Source: JBCCDY01 sp039030555
GTDB taxonomy: Bacteria; Bacteroidota; Bacteroidia; Cytophagales; Cyclobacteriaceae
Length of the DNA stretch: 64,000 nt
Direction of reading: 5' to 3'
Assembly: GCA_039030555.1 (NCBI GenBank)
Contig: JBCCDY010000005.1
Location: forward strand, 124,001-188,000
Both the position numbers and the translations under genes were made by a program. Below the pieces are notes generated by a model. That model saw only the letters and a program-made list of their open reading frames with translations, ran no database searches and was not told where the DNA came from. Positions 62,897-64,000 of this stretch are shown here, piece after piece. Within the stretch, counting starts at the first letter, position 1. Each line of letters opens with the position of its first letter.

Positions 62897-63252
62897 AATT
62901 CATTATTGATGAAAACATAAGTCCTGCCGTGGCGAAGCTATTCAGGAATCGAGGTTTGAAAGCCTACCACATTAACGAGATGAAATCCCGAAATGATCAA
63001 CAGGTTCTGGATGATCAAATCCGTCATTTGGCACTCTTCAAAGATTATATAGTCGTCACCCGCGATCATGATTTTGTTCGTTCTTTCAGAAGCCGAAAGG
63101 TTCCAGAAAAAGTGATATTCATTCACAAACTGGAAAATAGGAATGAGCTTTTAGAAAGATTAAGTAACTGTTTAAAAGAAGTTGTAAAACATATTGATAA
63201 TCATGATTTTATAGAGATAAACAGCACTCAAGTTAGAATGCCGTTTGATTAG
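62893..63252 (+). CDS. DUF5615 PIN-like protein (putative nuclease)
   Basis: A 119-residue protein of the DUF5615/Mut7-C-like group, distantly related to PIN nucleases. Acidic residues in FIIDENISPAVAKLF and VVTRDHDFVRSF are the expected metal-binding sites. Overlaps the upstream gene by four bases. Together the pair is probably a type II toxin-antitoxin-like module. Confidence 0.78.
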   Translation: MKFIIDENISPAVAKLFRNRGLKAYHINEMKSRNDQQVLDDQIRHLALFKDYIVVTRDHDFVRSFRSRKVPEKVIFIHKLENRNELLERLSNCLKEVVKHIDNHDFIEINSTQVRMPFD

Positions 63253-63265
63253 TGAGTGCTTACCT

Positions 63266-63298
63266 AGACATCCGATTTTTTGAAAAAATCAGATGTCT
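63266..63298 (+). terminator. Terminator after DUF5615 gene
   Basis: Arms AGACATCCGATTTTTT / AAAAAATCAGATGTCT with one C-A mismatch and a 1-base centre, followed by TTTT. It shares the AGACATC outer arms with hairpins at 19219 and 26798. Confidence 0.75.
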
Positions 63299-63345
63299 TT
63301 TCACTTTAGGTTGGCGAAGCTCGCTTAAGGACATCGAGTTCAGAT

Positions 63346-63780
63346 TCAATAACTGACCTTTTGCCTCATTTTTTTCTTCTCCGCATGTTGCTTCTTATCT
63401 TTCAAACGTTCCTGCTTGGCAGCCTTACTAGGCTGGGTCTTTTTCCTGGGTTTCTTTTTTGTAAAAGCCTTCGCCAGCAAGCGATCTAATTTCTTAAAAG
63501 CCAGTTCCTTATTTTTCAGTTGAGACCGTTTGCTATCACATGAGACGATTAGCGCTCCTTCCTTAGTTAGTTTGGAATCAAACTTTACCTTTAAAATCTC
63601 CTTCTGAAAGTCGCTAAGAATTTCCGATTTATCGACATTAAAGAAAAGCTGGACTTTCGTTTCAACCTTATTTACATTTTGTCCTCCAGGTCCGCCACTT
63701 CTGGAGGTCGTTACCTGAACTTCCGGCTTCAATTGGTTTACGGTAATCCTATCTTTACTATGTTGACTTCCTCTCCTCAT
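63346..63780 (-). CDS. arfB: Alternative ribosome-rescue factor ArfB-like (class I release factor homolog)
   Basis: About 144 residues from the ATG at 63780, chosen because it overlaps the stop of the upstream gene (ATGA) and opens the family start. The peptide-release motif is SGGPGGQNVNKVETKVQL (GGQ). The C-terminal tail is very basic (FTKKKPRKKTQPSKAAKQER), the segment that in ArfB enters the mRNA channel of stalled ribosomes. It hydrolyses peptidyl-tRNA on ribosomes without a stop codon. It lacks a codon-recognition domain. Confidence 0.88.
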   Translation of the reverse strand: MRRGSQHSKDRITVNQLKPEVQVTTSRSGGPGGQNVNKVETKVQLFFNVDKSEILSDFQKEILKVKFDSKLTKEGALIVSCDSKRSQLKNKELAFKKLDRLLAKAFTKKKPRKKTQPSKAAKQERLKDKKQHAEKKKMRQKVSY

Positions 63781-64000
63781 GCTTTCTGATGTTTTAAGAA
63801 ACTTCCAAAGCCTTTCATAACCCACAAATGGACCACGGCCTGGGTATATTTATAAATAACCCATGGTAGTCTGGGCACAAATTCATGAATGGCACAGATG
63901 ATGTACTCATTGTTTAAGACGGAACGAAATTCAAGCCAGCCGTAATCCGTTCGTTTAGCAAGCCTTCCTCCTACGATGAAGAACAATTGCCGATTATCAT
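63777..64000 (-). CDS. C-terminal part of an unrecognised protein (cut by window edge)
   Basis: The frame is open to the edge of the window and ends with TGA at 63777-63779; about 73 residues are visible. Text such as RQLFFIVGGRLAKRTDYGWL and PRLPWVIYKYTQAVVHLWVM looks like a conserved C-terminal region, but I do not recognise the family. Overlaps arfB by four bases, so the two are one operon. Confidence 0.6.
   Translation of the reverse strand, partial: DNRQLFFIVGGRLAKRTDYGWLEFRSVLNNEYIICAIHEFVPRLPWVIYKYTQAVVHLWVMKGFGSFLKHQKA

Noticed and set aside
1..64000. tRNA, rRNA, prophage or integrase signals
   Set aside because: No cloverleaf, rRNA signature or integrase/transposase reading frame was recognised by reading; a covariance-model scan was not possible here.

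Overview
The window is one chromosomal stretch of a Bacteroidota bacterium, most likely a marine or soil member of the Cytophagales (Roseivirga, Fulvivirga or Reichenbachiella-like). This rests on family content, not on a marker gene: PadR regulators beside large FtsX/MacB permeases with an N-terminal prefix domain, a DKNYY-repeat lipoprotein, an AraC regulator with a multi-pass membrane N-terminus, many lipobox proteins, Bacteroidota-type promoters (TAnnTTTG near -7), and a moderately AT-rich composition. I saw no rRNA, tRNA, CRISPR array, integrase or complete insertion sequence.

Layout. 1-4.5 kb: a compact glycosyltransferase operon (two GT4 enzymes, a MurG-like GT-B enzyme, an unknown membrane protein, a lipoprotein). 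4.5-12.6 kb: a CPA1 Na+/H+ antiporter, small membrane proteins, a secreted helix-hairpin-helix lipoprotein, a structured intergenic repeat, a DUF6134-like protein, a solute-binding protein and a DKNYY lipoprotein. 12.6-19.2 kb: a decayed small gene, PadR plus ABC permease, a polysaccharide deacetylase broken by one in-frame stop, a divergent HxlR/NmrA pair, and a YdeI-like protein. 19.2-26.7 kb: a TetR-controlled RND tripartite efflux operon that also carries a membrane class III nucleotide cyclase. 26.8-35.5 kb: a membrane protein, a phospholipase D-like protein, a second PadR/permease pair, an AI-2E family transporter, a TPR protein and a lipoprotein.

35.5-43.1 kb is a type I restriction-modification operon (hsdM, GxxExxY gene, hsdS, hsdR, small acidic protein). 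The GxxExxY gene lies in a cassette with imperfect terminal inverted repeats, and the 3' end of hsdM is present on both sides of it. 43.1-45.3 kb holds gene debris, including a truncated copy of the start of the AraC gene found 2 kb downstream, and a DUF3307-SatD pair preceded by four evenly built palindromes that look like an operator array. 45.3-49.5 kb: AraC regulator, a second membrane cyclase, then DUF5367-like, DUF1772 and NmrA genes in a row.

49.8-64 kb: glgA-glgC for glycogen synthesis, a membrane AraC regulator, a sugar dehydrogenase with an extra N-terminal domain, an acyltransferase, a MoaD/ThiS protein coupled to a BNR-repeat protein, a third membrane cyclase, a secreted TldD/TldE-like pair, DUF427, a DUF5615 PIN-like two-gene module, an ArfB-like ribosome rescue factor and the end of an unrecognised gene. 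The signals I consider most worth following are the GxxExxY cassette (40.2-40.7 kb), the SatD operator array (44.98-45.10 kb) and the cyclase embedded in the efflux operon (24.9-26.1 kb).
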